From Tetrahymena thermophila SB210 (lineage: Eukaryota > Ciliophora > Oligohymenophorea > Hymenostomatida > Tetrahymenidae), in NCBI RefSeq assembly GCF_000189635.1, contig NW_002476353.1:744001-808000 (forward strand): a stretch of 64,000 nucleotides of DNA. The letters are read 5' to 3'. Of the stretch, positions 38,621 to 50,200 are shown in pieces. Both the position numbers and the translations under genes were made by a program. Within the stretch, counting starts at the first letter, position 1. Each line of letters starts with the position of its first letter. The notes beneath the pieces were generated by a model. It was not told the origin of the DNA, did not search any database, and worked only from the letters and a program-made list of their open reading frames with translations.

Positions 38621-40000
38621 ATCAGCTTTATTTTATTAAATTAATATTAATTTAAAACATACATTAAGCATTTTTAAATCTAAACAGTTGAATGTTTTTC
38701 TAATCCAAAACTTAAAATAATTTACAGGCTGACTTAACTGTCGCACTTTATGATCTCTGTTTCATTTTAATAGCTAATGAATAATACTAAGCTAATAATT
38801 AACCGAATTTATTTTTAATAATAGTTTTTACTCTTAACTTTTGTTTTTGAATAACTTATTTATTAACAAATATACAGACTATTTATTCTTTATAGCATAA
38901 ATTAATCAATCGTTAATATAAGTGTGACAATAGTTTAAGAAACTTTTTAATTAATTATCATTTTTGATAATTATCTTTACTTATGGTTATACTTTTATAT
39001 TAGAATGATTAGAATCTACAATATCCAACGATGGTTAATAAATAAATAAATTAATTAATTAATTACCAAGATTGGTTGAATAATTTTAAAAATATTTAAA
39101 TAAGGACATTCGATAGTTGATTTTATAGATTAAAATAAACTAATTTAAATGATTCTAGTTTCGTGTAATTAAAAATGTGAAAAACATATAATAAATACTT
39201 TTAAAAGATATTTTCATTCAAGGTTTAGTTAAAGATGAAAACTGCATCAGATTTCTTTATAATTATTTAATAAAATTGAATCAAATATTTTTTTGAAATG
39301 TGGAAATCTTTATGTGATTAATATTTTTAAGTACTGTTTAATGATTTTAAACACTTTAAATCAAAGTTTCATATTGCTGTAGAGATTTATTCATTTTAAA
39401 TAAAGATTTGGATTATCTGAGTTAACTTAAAAGTAAACAATGTTAAAATTAATAAATTTAAAACAAATTTTATTTATGAGTTATAAAATACAAAATAGAG
39501 AATATTAAAGATATTTATTCAATAAAATATCATAAATTATGTTTTATTCCATATATAAAAATTAAATTGAAATAAAATTATAAAGAGTATAGTATATAGA
39601 TATTAACAAATAGAGAGGATATTGAAAAACACTTACTTAATTATGTATGTGTACATTTAATTATTTTTTGTATTTAAGCAATAAATATTTTATTAATTTA
39701 CAATTTTTGTAAGTTGAAATTTTAACTTTACTAAAACAGTTTAATCAAAACTAATAAATTGATTATTAATAACAGGTGCTAAATAAACATTTAATAAAAT
39801 AAATACAGAGGTAAAACATTTATGTTTTGTTATTAATAAATATTTTGATAAATTTATATATTAAGTTAGTCAAAATATAGTATTTGATAATTGAGGTCAA
39901 TTATTTATTAATTATAAAAGATAAGCTTACTAATTGTAGTTTTATATGAGAGTTTAAGGTTAAGCTATATATAGGCAGCTATTAATCAATCGATTAAATA
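38621..40000. other. Intergenic region
   Basis: About 1.4 kb of AT-rich DNA between the STPG gene and the first RING gene. No supported frame, RNA or distinctive repeat was found. Confidence 0.5.
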
Positions 40001-40732
40001 TCACTACCCTTCAACTTCTCTTCTGCAATTTGGGCATATTTATGAATTTTCTAACCATTTGCGGATGCATTCGCTATGGAATACATGCATACATTCAAGT
40101 TATACAGCTTTTTATTCTATATCAGTATCTTCATTACAAATTGTACATTAATTTCCAAAAATCATATTCATTTAGCTATGACTTACACTATTAACTCTTA
40201 TATTTTTTCTCTCTGCTTATAGGTTTGTTTCACCTTCTAAGACTAGGTTGTGTTATAATAATAAATGGATGTATTGCTCAAAGAATTCTATTTATATCAT
40301 CAATTTCAGTGTTTTATGTGTAGTTTATACTAGAAAATAAGTAAATAATTGCACTAATTCTGTAGTGCATAATAAATAGTTTGTAGGATGATTTTCTTCT
40401 TAAAATATATCTGGATGCATAATCCATAACCCAAAAATCACTAGAATACCTAGGAGTATTAATATCAGAGAAATAACAGATAGAAATGAATATAACTTAA
40501 TAAATCTTGGTTTATTTCTGGTAAACAAATATAAGAATAAAACTAGACATCCAAATGAAAATTGGCCAATAGTAAAGTATGGAAGGAATTAGCTATTCAA
40601 TAAAATAACTGTAAAACTATAAATTTTATAGTAATAAATCCATATTGCAATACAAGCTACTAAAAAGAACAAGTGGATATATTATTCTGTTCTTTATTTT
40701 TTTATTTTCTCATTTTAATATAAGTAATCCAT
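40001..40732 (-). CDS. Membrane-bound RING-H2 E3 ubiquitin ligase, copy 1
   Basis: Intronless, 243 residues. After a short polar N-terminus (MDYLYQNEKIKKQRTEQY) come about four membrane helices: IHLFFLVACIAIWIYYY, FTVILLNSQFLPYFTIG, FGCLVLFLYLF and SVISLILILLGILVIFGLWI. At residues 196-236 lies a perfect RING-H2: CTIC, 14 residues, CMHVFHSEC, 10 residues, CPNC (C-x2-C-x14-C-x-H-x2-H-x2-C-x10-C-x2-C). The RING should recruit an E2 enzyme to ubiquitinate membrane or nearby proteins; substrate and membrane are unknown. It is the most diverged of the three neighbouring paralogues and is not part of the recent segmental duplication. Start 40732, TGA 40001-40003. Confidence 0.9.
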
Positions 40733-41504
40733 CGCTTAAGTATTACGCTACCTTTGATTTGAGTCAATTTCTTTTTTGATTTTTAATATTTATAATAGTT
40801 TTCTACTAAATCAGAAATAATCTTTTCAGAATGAGAATCAAGAAATTACTACTTTATTGAAAGAATTTGTAAATTCTTATATCAGTTTTTTGCAGAAGTA
40901 TTTCAATATAAAATGAAATAAATTAAATATATTTTATATTAAATATATATATTTCTTTAATAAGTATTTTAGTTTCAATATAAGATGTCTTTTTATTCTC
41001 TATTTTACATTAAGGTTTAAACAATTTACAAAAAGCTATTTCTTAATTTAAAATTTAAAAAAAAAAAAACACAATTTATATAATTACAGATAAAATATTG
41101 TAAAAAGAAACATCTCTTATTAAAATTCAAATTATATATATGTTAGACTGAAATATTTTATCCATTCATTTTATAATACTGTGTTGGTGTTCAATTTAAA
41201 TATATAAAAGGGGAGTAGTTAAAATTTATGATTTAGTATTCTTTTAAATTAGAATAATTAGAGTTGGTAATACATTAAAAAGATATAAATTTTAGAATAC
41301 TAGTTATTAAATAGATATTTTTTTAAATAATAATAAAATGAAATTGGTTAATAATAATTATTGATTTTATTGAAAGCACCAAAATTATATTCAAGGATTT
41401 TATTTTGTATTTTTTAAACTATATTTTTAATTTTATAAGTAGATTATTAAAATATTTTATTTATTTATTTATTTATTTGTTTGTTTGTTTTTTAATTAAT
41501 TTTT
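40733..41504. other. Intergenic region; left edge of the segmental duplication
   Basis: AT-rich spacer. From about 41211 on the sequence is matched by the second unit from about 42781 ('gagtagttaaaatttatg'). A TTTA/TTTG tetranucleotide tract lies at 41458-41490, next to the RING copy 2 stop codon; it is much shorter in the second unit. Confidence 0.65.
41458..41490. repeat. (TTTA)n(TTTG)n tract
   Basis: Five TTTA-type units merging into three TTTG units, just past the stop codon of RING copy 2. Probably a 3'-flank microsatellite. Confidence 0.85.
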
Positions 41505-42242
41505 TCAAAATACTTAATCTCTACAATTAGGACAATACCTTTATTAAAGCAACCATTTGCGTATACACTCACCATGGAAAATATGAAGACATTTAAGCTA
41601 AACTGCTTTTTCTTATAGACCACATTCATCATTGCAAATTGTACATATGTTACCATAAACAGGATCAATTTAACTTGGGTCAATGCTCTAAATTCTTTCA
41701 ACTCTTTATTAAATGTTCTCTTCGTCTTAACGATTATTTTAATTAATCAAGTAATCTTGAAGAAGATTTCTTATTATCTCATTTTATATTAAAACCATTC
41801 TTATTTAAAGCTTAATAATTTTATACTCGTAATCTGATTATATCCAAATGGTTAGTACTGTAAGGAACATAAATCCTAAAATTGAGTATGAAAATTAGTA
41901 TTTTTAATTGAAAGGGTCACTTTAGAAGATAACAGTAATGATAATTAAAATAAAATCAATTAATGTTAGTAATCCTAAGCAGAATGAAAAGCATTTGAAT
42001 AAAGTGAAGCACTGTATTTTCCTCTTCGTTAGTAAAAATATCATTTAAATTAGACAACTTGTACATATTTAAGCAATATTCATCCCTGATAAAAATCCTT
42101 AGACAAATATCTATGCCTCAAAATTTTAGGTTGTAAACAAATATATCCATATTGCAAGAAAAGCTATTGCTAATGCAGATCTTTAATTAGATTCTCTTTT
42201 AAGTTTATTAAGATCATCTTCCAGTTCTTCAAGTCCCTCCAT
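41505..42242 (-). CDS. Membrane-bound RING-H2 E3 ubiquitin ligase, copy 2
   Basis: Intronless, 245 residues. The N-terminus MEGLEELEDDLNKLKRES is acidic and helical. Hydrophobic segments are ALAIAFLAIWIYLF, IFVQGFLSGMNIAQICTSCL, FSFCLGLLTLIDFILIIITV and SILGFMFLTVLTIWI. The RING-H2 at residues 200-240 is complete: CTIC, 14 residues, CLHIFHGEC, 10 residues, CPNC. It is a very close paralogue of copy 3 (most residues identical) and belongs to duplication unit 1. A standard-code ORF at 41492-41701 is a shifted frame within this gene. Start 42242, TGA 41505-41507. The role is inferred as for copy 1. Confidence 0.9.
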
Positions 42243-42508
42243 GATTAATAACTATTTGATTGCTATCCTAAAAATAACAAAATTGCTATTTTATCTAATT
42301 TCTGAAATTAGATTATTTTTAATTCCTTTTTTGATAGAAAATTTAGTTTACTTTTTTATAATTTGATTACATTAATTTATTAATTATAAATTATGTGTTG
42401 ATTGAGAGAGCATCAACTTTTAAATAAAATAGCTAAATTTTTTGAAAATAATACTAAAAATAAAAACAAATAAGATAAAGCTTTTTATAGATTATTATAT
42501 ATTATTTA

Positions 42509-42725
42509 TCAAGATAAAAATTGTAAAACTAATACAATTAATGATTTTAAGGCATTAGCTATCTAAGAGTTAGTAGACTAGCTTGTAACATTCACATTTG
42601 CATGAGTCACAGGGATTTATAAAAGTTTAATTAAACATATTGGAAAAATATTCTGTTTTAAATTATGGATTATCTGGAATTGCTAATAATTATCATTTAT
42701 ATAATCTACCTTATTACAATATATA
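42509..42725 (-). pseudogene. Decayed copy of the 3' end of the giant surface-protein gene
   Basis: This segment matches the last 70 or so codons of the gene ending at 44295, including the terminal hydrophobic anchor region and the stop. Compared with the intact copy it carries a one-base length change and substitutions around 42600-42620 that shift the frame before the anchor. It also has no upstream continuation, the rest of the gene being absent. It is therefore a duplicated gene fragment, not a gene. It was carried in the same event that duplicated the RING gene next to it. Confidence 0.8.
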
Positions 42726-43029
42726 GTTGGTTCTGTAAAAATTTTAGTGCATATCTAATTAAAAAATATTTAAAAATTATAGAGAGTAGTTAAAATTTAT
42801 GATTTAGTTTTCTTATAAATTAGAATAATTAGAGTAGTTAATACATTAAAGAGATACAAATTTTAGAATGCTCATTATTTAATACAAATTTTTCTAAATA
42901 ATAATAAAATAAAATTGGTAAATAATTCTTGATTTTATAGAAAGCATCACAATTAATTATTTTCAAGGATTTTAATTGGTATATTAAACTATTTTATTTA
43001 TTTTTTATTTGCTTTTTTAATTAATTTTT

Positions 43030-43692
43030 TCAAAATACTTAATCTCTGCAATTCGGGCAATACCTTTATTAAAGCAACCATTTGCGGATGCACTCACTAT
43101 GGAAAATATGAAGACATTTAAGCTAAACTACTTTTTCTTAAAGACCACATTCATCACTACAAATTGTACAATTCTTACCATAAACAGGATCTATTTAACT
43201 TGAGTCAATACTCTAAATTCTTTCAACTTTTTATTAATTGTTCTCTTCGTCTTAGTAATTTTCAAGAAGATATCTTCTTATTACTTCATTTAATATCATT
43301 ATATTCATTATTGAAAGATTAGTCATAATTTTATTCTCATAATATGAATACTTAAAAGTAAATACTACTGTAAGGAACATTAGTATTTATTAAGTGAAAG
43401 GGTCAGTTTAGGAGATAACATTAATGATAATTAAAATTAAATCAATTAATACTAATAATGCTAAGCAGAATGGAAAGAATATGAATAAAGTGGAGCACTG
43501 TGTTTTCCTTTTAGTTAGTAAAAATATCATTTAAATTAGACAACATGCATATATTTAAGCAATATTCATCCCTGATAAATATCCATATAAATATATCCAT
43601 ATCGCAAGAAAAGCTATTGCCAATGCACAACTTTAATTAGATTATTTTTTAAGTTCAATAAGATCAATTTCCATCTAAACAAGTTCCTCCAT
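43030..43692 (-). CDS. Membrane-bound RING-H2 E3 ubiquitin ligase, copy 3
   Basis: Intronless, 220 residues, 25 shorter than copy 2 through in-frame losses in the membrane region (first loop) and in the linker before the RING. Hydrophobic segments are ALAIAFLAIWIYLYGYL, IQMIFLLT, FPFCLALLVLIDLILIIINV and MFLTVVFTF. The RING-H2 at residues 175-215 is complete: CTIC, 14 residues, CLHIFHSEC, 10 residues, CPNC. The frame is fully open, so both duplicate genes look functional. Start 43692 (MEELVQMEIDLIELKK), TGA 43030-43032. Confidence 0.9.
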
Positions 43693-43821
43693 GATTAACA
43701 GCTATTTGATTGATGTCCTAAAAATAAAAAAATTGCTACTTTATCTAATTTCTGAAATTAGATTATTTTTAATTTATATTTTTGATAAAAAATTTAATTC
43801 ATTTTTTTATAAATTTGATTA

Positions 43822-44133
43822 ATTATTAACTACTGGTTACTAGCCCCTAAGTTAATTAGAGAGCCAAGAGTATCTTTTAATTTAGTACAAAGACTATTAA
43901 ATACCATATAATCCTTCTTAATTGATCATCAACAAATTGAATAGATCATGTATGACCCAGATTCTGATGAAGATTTAAACTAAAATTAAATGGAGTAACC
44001 ATTTATTTTTGATTATTCTATTATAACCTAATTTAAAATTAAAATTATTTATTTATGGATAATTTAAAATTTATTTGCAATGCATAGTTTTCCTTTATGT
44101 GTGTTCACTAATTCAATTCAAATAACTTGATTA
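43822..44133. other. Extra 312-base segment in duplication unit 2, flanked by a 7-bp direct repeat
   Basis: Absent from the matching place in unit 1 (about 42370). The heptamer TTGATTA occurs at both borders (43815-43821 and 44127-44133). Inside is a small plus-strand frame, 43948-44130, 60 codons under the ciliate code with an acidic start MYDPDSDEDLNQNQ. No clear terminal inverted repeats were seen. It could be an insertion with target duplication, or the ancestral state, with unit 1 having lost it by recombination between the short repeats. Confidence 0.65.
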
Positions 44134-44294
44134 CATTAATTTATTAATTATAAATAATGTACTGTTTGAGAGAGCATAAACTTTTAAATAAAATAGCTAA
44201 ATTTTTTAAACAATTTCATATAATTTTTTGAAGATAATACTAAAAATAAAAACAAATATATTAAAGCTTTTTATAGATTATTTTATTTCATTTA

Positions 44295-47200
44295 TCAAGA
44301 TAAAAATAATAAAACTAATAAAATTAATGATTTTAAGGCATTAGCTATCTATGAGTTAGTAGACTAGCTTGTAACATTCACATTTGCCTGAGTAATAGGG
44401 ATTGTAAAAGTTTAATTAAACAGATTCGAAGAATAATCTGTTTTGAATTATGGATTATCAGGAATCGCTAAAAATAGGCAATTATATAATCTACCTTATT
44501 ACACTATACTTGAATAGTCAAATTTAATAAGAGTTGGTAAATTTTGTTACATATAATACTTTTAAATTTTCATTAATGGCTAGTTCTAATAATTAACTGA
44601 ATTTAAAAATTGTTCTTTCTAGGGCAGCGATTCAGAAATAGTAATTATTCCTACTACAAGGTATCCATTAGAGTTTGTGAAATTTACTTACATACTAAGA
44701 GAGTTTAAATCATTTTTAAATTAGGAAACATTAAAACTAGGAGTCATTTGGTCATCATAACTTTGAATATTATATTACAGAATAGTTGCACCAATACTAT
44801 TGAATATTGGAAAATAGACAGATTGACTTTAAAGTGCATTTTGTACTTGTTGGGTTGTTTAATCTAAACTGACTGTTTAATTAGGTAAAACATAAATGAA
44901 AAAGTTATTATCTGGAGGTGTTTATATCGATTTCTGATAGGATGTTAAATCTTAGCAAGTAGCATTATTAGAATTAATAACTCTTAGGTAGTTAGCTATT
45001 ATCTTCTAGCTAGTAAAACAAAGCACAGATTATATTTAGACGATATTTGATATTGTAGTGTTTACCTAAATAGTTATTTTATTTACTCTTCCTTTATTGT
45101 CCAAGGCTTTGAATGTAAAGGATCTTTAATTACTAAACATACCTATTTAATTCCTGCAGTAGTATTAAAAGTAGTAAAACTATCTACTAACTAAATTTGG
45201 AATCGTTACTTAAAATTGCATCGAAGGTTAATTCATCAAAATGAAATCATAACAGTAACTGTTCCCATTATTTATGCAGCTAACATAGTTTTTCTAAGTT
45301 ATTAGAGTGTTGAACATGTAGTTAGAATCAAAAATATCGTAACTAAGGCTTTATGGTCCAGCCACCCAAAGGATATAACCTGGTTAATCACAGCCAACCT
45401 TTTTATGATTTGTGTAAATGTTAATTATATTTTATATTTAAAATAATTACTTAAATTTAAATTGAATTTCCAGTTTAGGGGCTCATCACTATGGCAGCTG
45501 GTTGAGGAGTACTAACCTAAGTGCTTGAACTGGTTACTTGTAGCACTATGTTATTTGAATTAGCTTTAAAATATTAGCTATTCTATACGGCCATTTACAA
45601 TTAGAGAGTTTAACCTGGATTAGCATTGATATTGCATTTTACTTCGAAGTAAACTCTAGTTTATCCCACTGAGATGTTAGAAGAATTAACTAAGGTTCCG
45701 TCTGAAAAAGTGAAGCTACCAGTAGATGTTGGATCTAGAATGGTAGCTTACAGTTGAAAGGCATCTAGAGGGATGCATTAACTTAAGTCTACTTAAATAG
45801 TCATCTATCCTCCCTATACAATTTGTATTTAGCTAAAATAATTTTATAAAATACAAGGCAGATTGGAAAGAATAATAGAAAGTCTAGGAACTCTTTAATA
45901 TATCTGGTCGTTCTAACTTTTCACAAAATCAATATTATAAAATCCTTTTTTGATTAATTAAATTTATAATAATATGTTATTAAATGTAATAAATAAATAA
46001 TTTACCAATATTAGAATTGGATAGCCCTGCAATTTAGAAGGACTCATAAGGATCTGCTATTATAGCTTACAAAGGAAAATTTTGTAATTTGAGAGTAGAA
46101 AGTGTTTAGCTTGTATTAACTGTAAATTAACTTTAAAATACTGTGTTATCTAAAGGTTATAAAGTAAATAAAGATTTGTAATATCCTTGATAAATTGTAA
46201 AACTGTCTGTGTTTATCCATTTTAGAAGAGATAAAGTCGTATCAGAGACAAATTTTAAAGGTAAAGCCGCATATGAAGTTGTGGAAGCAATGATATTTTG
46301 AAGATTGATATCATAAATCATAAAATTAAAAACTAGCATATCAGACAAAATTCCAGTAAAAGACTCTGGAATATAGATATTGTAGAGATTAACTGTGTAT
46401 TGGCTGCTACCAAAAAAGTTTTAAGGATCTTTTACTAAAGATATTTATATATATCTTTGATTAAGGAAATTACATCCATATGATAAATTGTCCTGTCTTG
46501 AACTTGTTTTGATTTCACAAGAGACAGGGTCAGTGTCAAGAATATATTTGGAAAATTATGGAGGGAGTTCAACTAATAAGTAGTAGATATAATTAAATGC
46601 ACCCTAAGATATGTTCATGTCAAAGCTAAATAATTGATTTTTTCCATAATAAAATTAGTTCATATTTTAAGCTGCTTAGTTATACACTTTTGTTACACTT
46701 ATACTTTTAACATTAGAAGGATTAACTGATGTTTTTAATAAAAGAGGCACAATACTCTAAAAATCACAAAGGATAAAATCCTATTGGTTAATTTAAGATC
46801 TGTAATCTCTAATTAAGCAAATGTAAATTCCACTTGCAGAAGGGTCAATTTAAGAACTTGCCAAATTACTTATTTCTAAAGTAAATTAGCCGTTTGGTAG
46901 TATTGGACCCTAACTCAATTAAATAAATAGTTATCGAGGCTAAGAAGGATCTAAGCTACACTAAACTATTATTCCATTTTATTTACAACTTATAGAATCA
47001 GATAATAAGCTATTGAATGAAGCAGGGAAATTAGCATAAATGGCGCTGTATTGGTCTATGTTTTATCCAACAAGTTAGTTGGTTATTTAAAATTTATAAC
47101 TAGTGAATTATCCTAAACTATACCCAGTCCAAGATAGTAGCTAGATCTATGTATTTTAGATTATAGAAGTAAATTGTATGCTGCTAAAAATGATTGGTTA

Positions 47201-50200
47201 AACACTGCTATATATTTAGATATTATCTTTATCAAATACTTGCATAGTAATTTGGTTACCTTAATATGTGCTGCTTGGTACTCTAATCTATTTTTTTTAA
47301 GAAATTTAAAATTTTAGATTCAAATAAAAATTCTTACATTAACACAGTAAAGCTAAAAAGAATAATTCTAAGGATTCAGCAAATCACTTTTTAAAGTAAT
47401 TTAAATTTGATTTGAATTAGTAAAAACTATCTAAGAAAACAAGTAGCTTCTCTAAAATTAATTATTAGGACTGCCTGTGATCATTTAGTTTACTTAACAA
47501 TCAAGTCTATGATTAATTCAACAATTTAATAAATAAAAATAAATTTATCTTAAGTAAAAGATTCAAAAATAAAAGTAAATTAACTCAATAATTATTATTT
47601 CAATAAATTATTAAGCTAGATTATGTTTCTAAAATATAAAAAATTAGAAAAATGAGAATTAAAATAATTTAAAAATTCAATTTTTCAGTAATTAATTGGT
47701 TGTAACTAAAAATTACTGTAATAATATTAATCATATAGTAGACTAGCTTTTATGTATTGAATAAATAAATGAAATATAATTAATTACATATCCATTCTTT
47801 GATTGTCATTCATGTTTTAATCCATCAAAAACCCAATGTTGAGTAGGAAGTAAGTTCCTTAATTAATTCTATATCTTTAGCTTAAAACTTAAAACTGTAA
47901 TTTCATGTAGCCCCTTCCCCTTGAATTGATAAATTTAGTTTTCAAATCCGTTATTTATAGCTAATTACCTTAATAAAATATTTTTAAAGTTTTTTTACAT
48001 ATTTATTTATATAATACCTAGAGGCGTATTTCCTAACTGCAGTGAACCTCCTTAGCATGACTCAGTTATAACTTTTACTGTATCTGGAGCAGAAAAAACT
48101 GACGGAAAATTATCTGTAGGATTTAAATTAGAATCAGGTAGCATGATGTTAGCACTATAAACAACACTGGTTTTATCAAAGTTGGTAGATGAATTATCAT
48201 TCACTTAAAAAGTAAGAGAGAATGTTTAACCTTTCAAAAACACAAATTTCTATAAGGCCACTAATTTTGCTCTAGCTGTTTAAGAATTAGTCCAAGTTGG
48301 TATGCATTAAAAATAATTTTAAAACTACAAATATCCTTATATTTAGCAATATGATCCATCCAACACAAAACCTGCAACCTAAGTACTAAAGTTGATTTCA
48401 ATCATAAAGCTATTTATATCTTTAATAAACAACTAAATTATTTAAAATGGCTAATTAAAGAATTAAAAATACTTGTTAGAGATAGAGGATCAAATGAATA
48501 ATCTTAATTGAAACTTATAGGTACTGTTATTACTTACTTTCCTTAAGTGTTTGGCTATATAGATGGCGAAGTTGAATCAATAATACATTTTTGCATATTA
48601 GAAAGAGGAGCCTGAACTTTATTAGTCTCAATATAAGAAGCAACAAGCAGACCATTGTTATTAGAAACAGCATATTGAAAGATATATTACATGTTCAAGT
48701 TAGAACCCCAAAAATAAGAGAAAGGAGTATTAATATTTATAATATTTGCATTACCAGATGCAAAAAAGGTTGGAGAAAGTGCTGGATCGTCGACAGGACA
48801 AAATAATACAAAATAAATACCGTTTTATCCATTCCCAGCAGGATGATTTACTAAGTTATATCTTTTTTTATTAAATAATATTTTTTAAGAAATTATTTTT
48901 TTAAATATTTAAATTACGAAGCCAAAGAACATTATTTAAATGATCCTGGATATATTTAGAAGCTAATACTCATTTTTGAACTACTAAAAACGTCTTGATT
49001 TCTACTTACGATTGTTAAACCTGCACCCCATAATCCGTTATTATTTCCTTAAATTAATATTTATTTTTAAGTGTTTATTTTTTTTTAAATTTGAATTACC
49101 ACTAACAGTTATTGAAGTATCTGCTGCAGCATTAAATTAAATAGAACCAGTCTATGAAGATCTAACGTTTGAAGCATCTGCAGAATAAGAAAATTTTTTT
49201 CCAGGCGGTTAGAGAGGAAAAGAATAAGGGTTAGTTTAAGGTGCTAAGCCTTATAAAACAGTAACTGGATTTGTTACTGTTGTATCACCTAATGAAGGAG
49301 GACCATATAATCTAAATATTGCTTACATTTTATTTTATCCATTTATTAAACCTACTACGACTCTAATTGGTAACTTTTAGCTTTTGTTATTTGCAAGAGG
49401 TATGATAATATTAAATGGCTAAGTGATATCAGTTGAGGCTTACAAAGTTACTAACACCATTGTATGAAGGAAATAAGAATCTAAATTACCAGCATTAGTT
49501 ACTTAGTAACCATAACACTCCTTTTCACTACACCCATAAGAATAAGGTTTTGCAACATTTGTGGTTGAAATTTTGTTCCAAAAAAAGTTAGTTAAATCTA
49601 CAGATTCATCTAAAAATATTGCTAATTGAGTTGTTCCAGAAGCTTATGCACTTGGAAATTGGCCTCCTAAACGAAATAAAACAGGAATATTGTAACCATT
49701 ATTGTATTAATTCGTAGAATCAACATAAAAGTTTGCATAGCCAAATTTAACTGTTGTTAGAGTCTGTCTTACAATTGTATAAGCATTAATTAAGTTAGTT
49801 GAAACAAAATTGTATGAAGTCGGAATTTATTGATTGGTCATGATACCCTTCATAAAAGTTACTACAAAATCTAGCACTTTGTCATCTGCTAAGTAGGTAG
49901 TATGTGTGAACTAAGGATTAAATCTTACATTTCTCAGTGCAATAATTCCATTAGCTCCTACACTTGATCCCTTTCCTTAAAAATTAAAGCAGTTTGACAC
50001 TGCACTTGGGCTTGTACCTGGATCAAGTTCTGATTATAAAACACCACAATCAAAAAATGCTAAACCCAAACTGACTTCATCAGTTAAAGAAGGATCTATT
50101 TAATAGATAAAAAATATAATTCTTTAAAATTAATTGCATTTTGTATACCTTTTAAAATTAAAGTCTTTGTATTTTTTATACTGTTTGCATCATATTTGGC

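Larger units (their letters stand above)
41211..42725. repeat. Segmental direct duplication, unit 1
   Basis: Contains RING copy 2 plus a relic of the 3' end of the giant surface gene. It matches unit 2 (42781-44510) along its length, for example 'ttaaaatttatgatttag' at the left and 'taatctaccttattaca' at the right. It is about 1.5 kb, against 1.73 kb for unit 2. The difference comes from about 300 extra bases in unit 2 and about 75 fewer in its RING gene. Confidence 0.85.
42781..44510. repeat. Segmental direct duplication, unit 2
   Basis: Contains RING copy 3, an additional segment of about 300 bases (43822-44133), and the true 3' end of the giant surface gene. Order and orientation are the same as in unit 1. 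This arrangement suggests unit 2 is the parental one, since it retains the complete surface gene. Confidence 0.85.

Noticed and set aside
43948-44130. 60-codon frame inside the 312-base segment as a gene
   Set aside because: Too short, not conserved in the sister unit and with no recognisable domain. Kept only as a note in the segment's description.
47400-47990. Possible gene boundary splitting the giant surface gene in two
   Set aside because: One frame meets TGA at 47806-47808. The frame that continues the upstream exon through the intron at about 47990-48040 stays open, and a further GT..AG intron leads to coding exons with the same composition. A single gene is preferred, with moderate certainty.
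48591-48806. 71-residue plus-strand ORF
   Set aside because: Antisense to exons of the giant surface gene, with no independent support.
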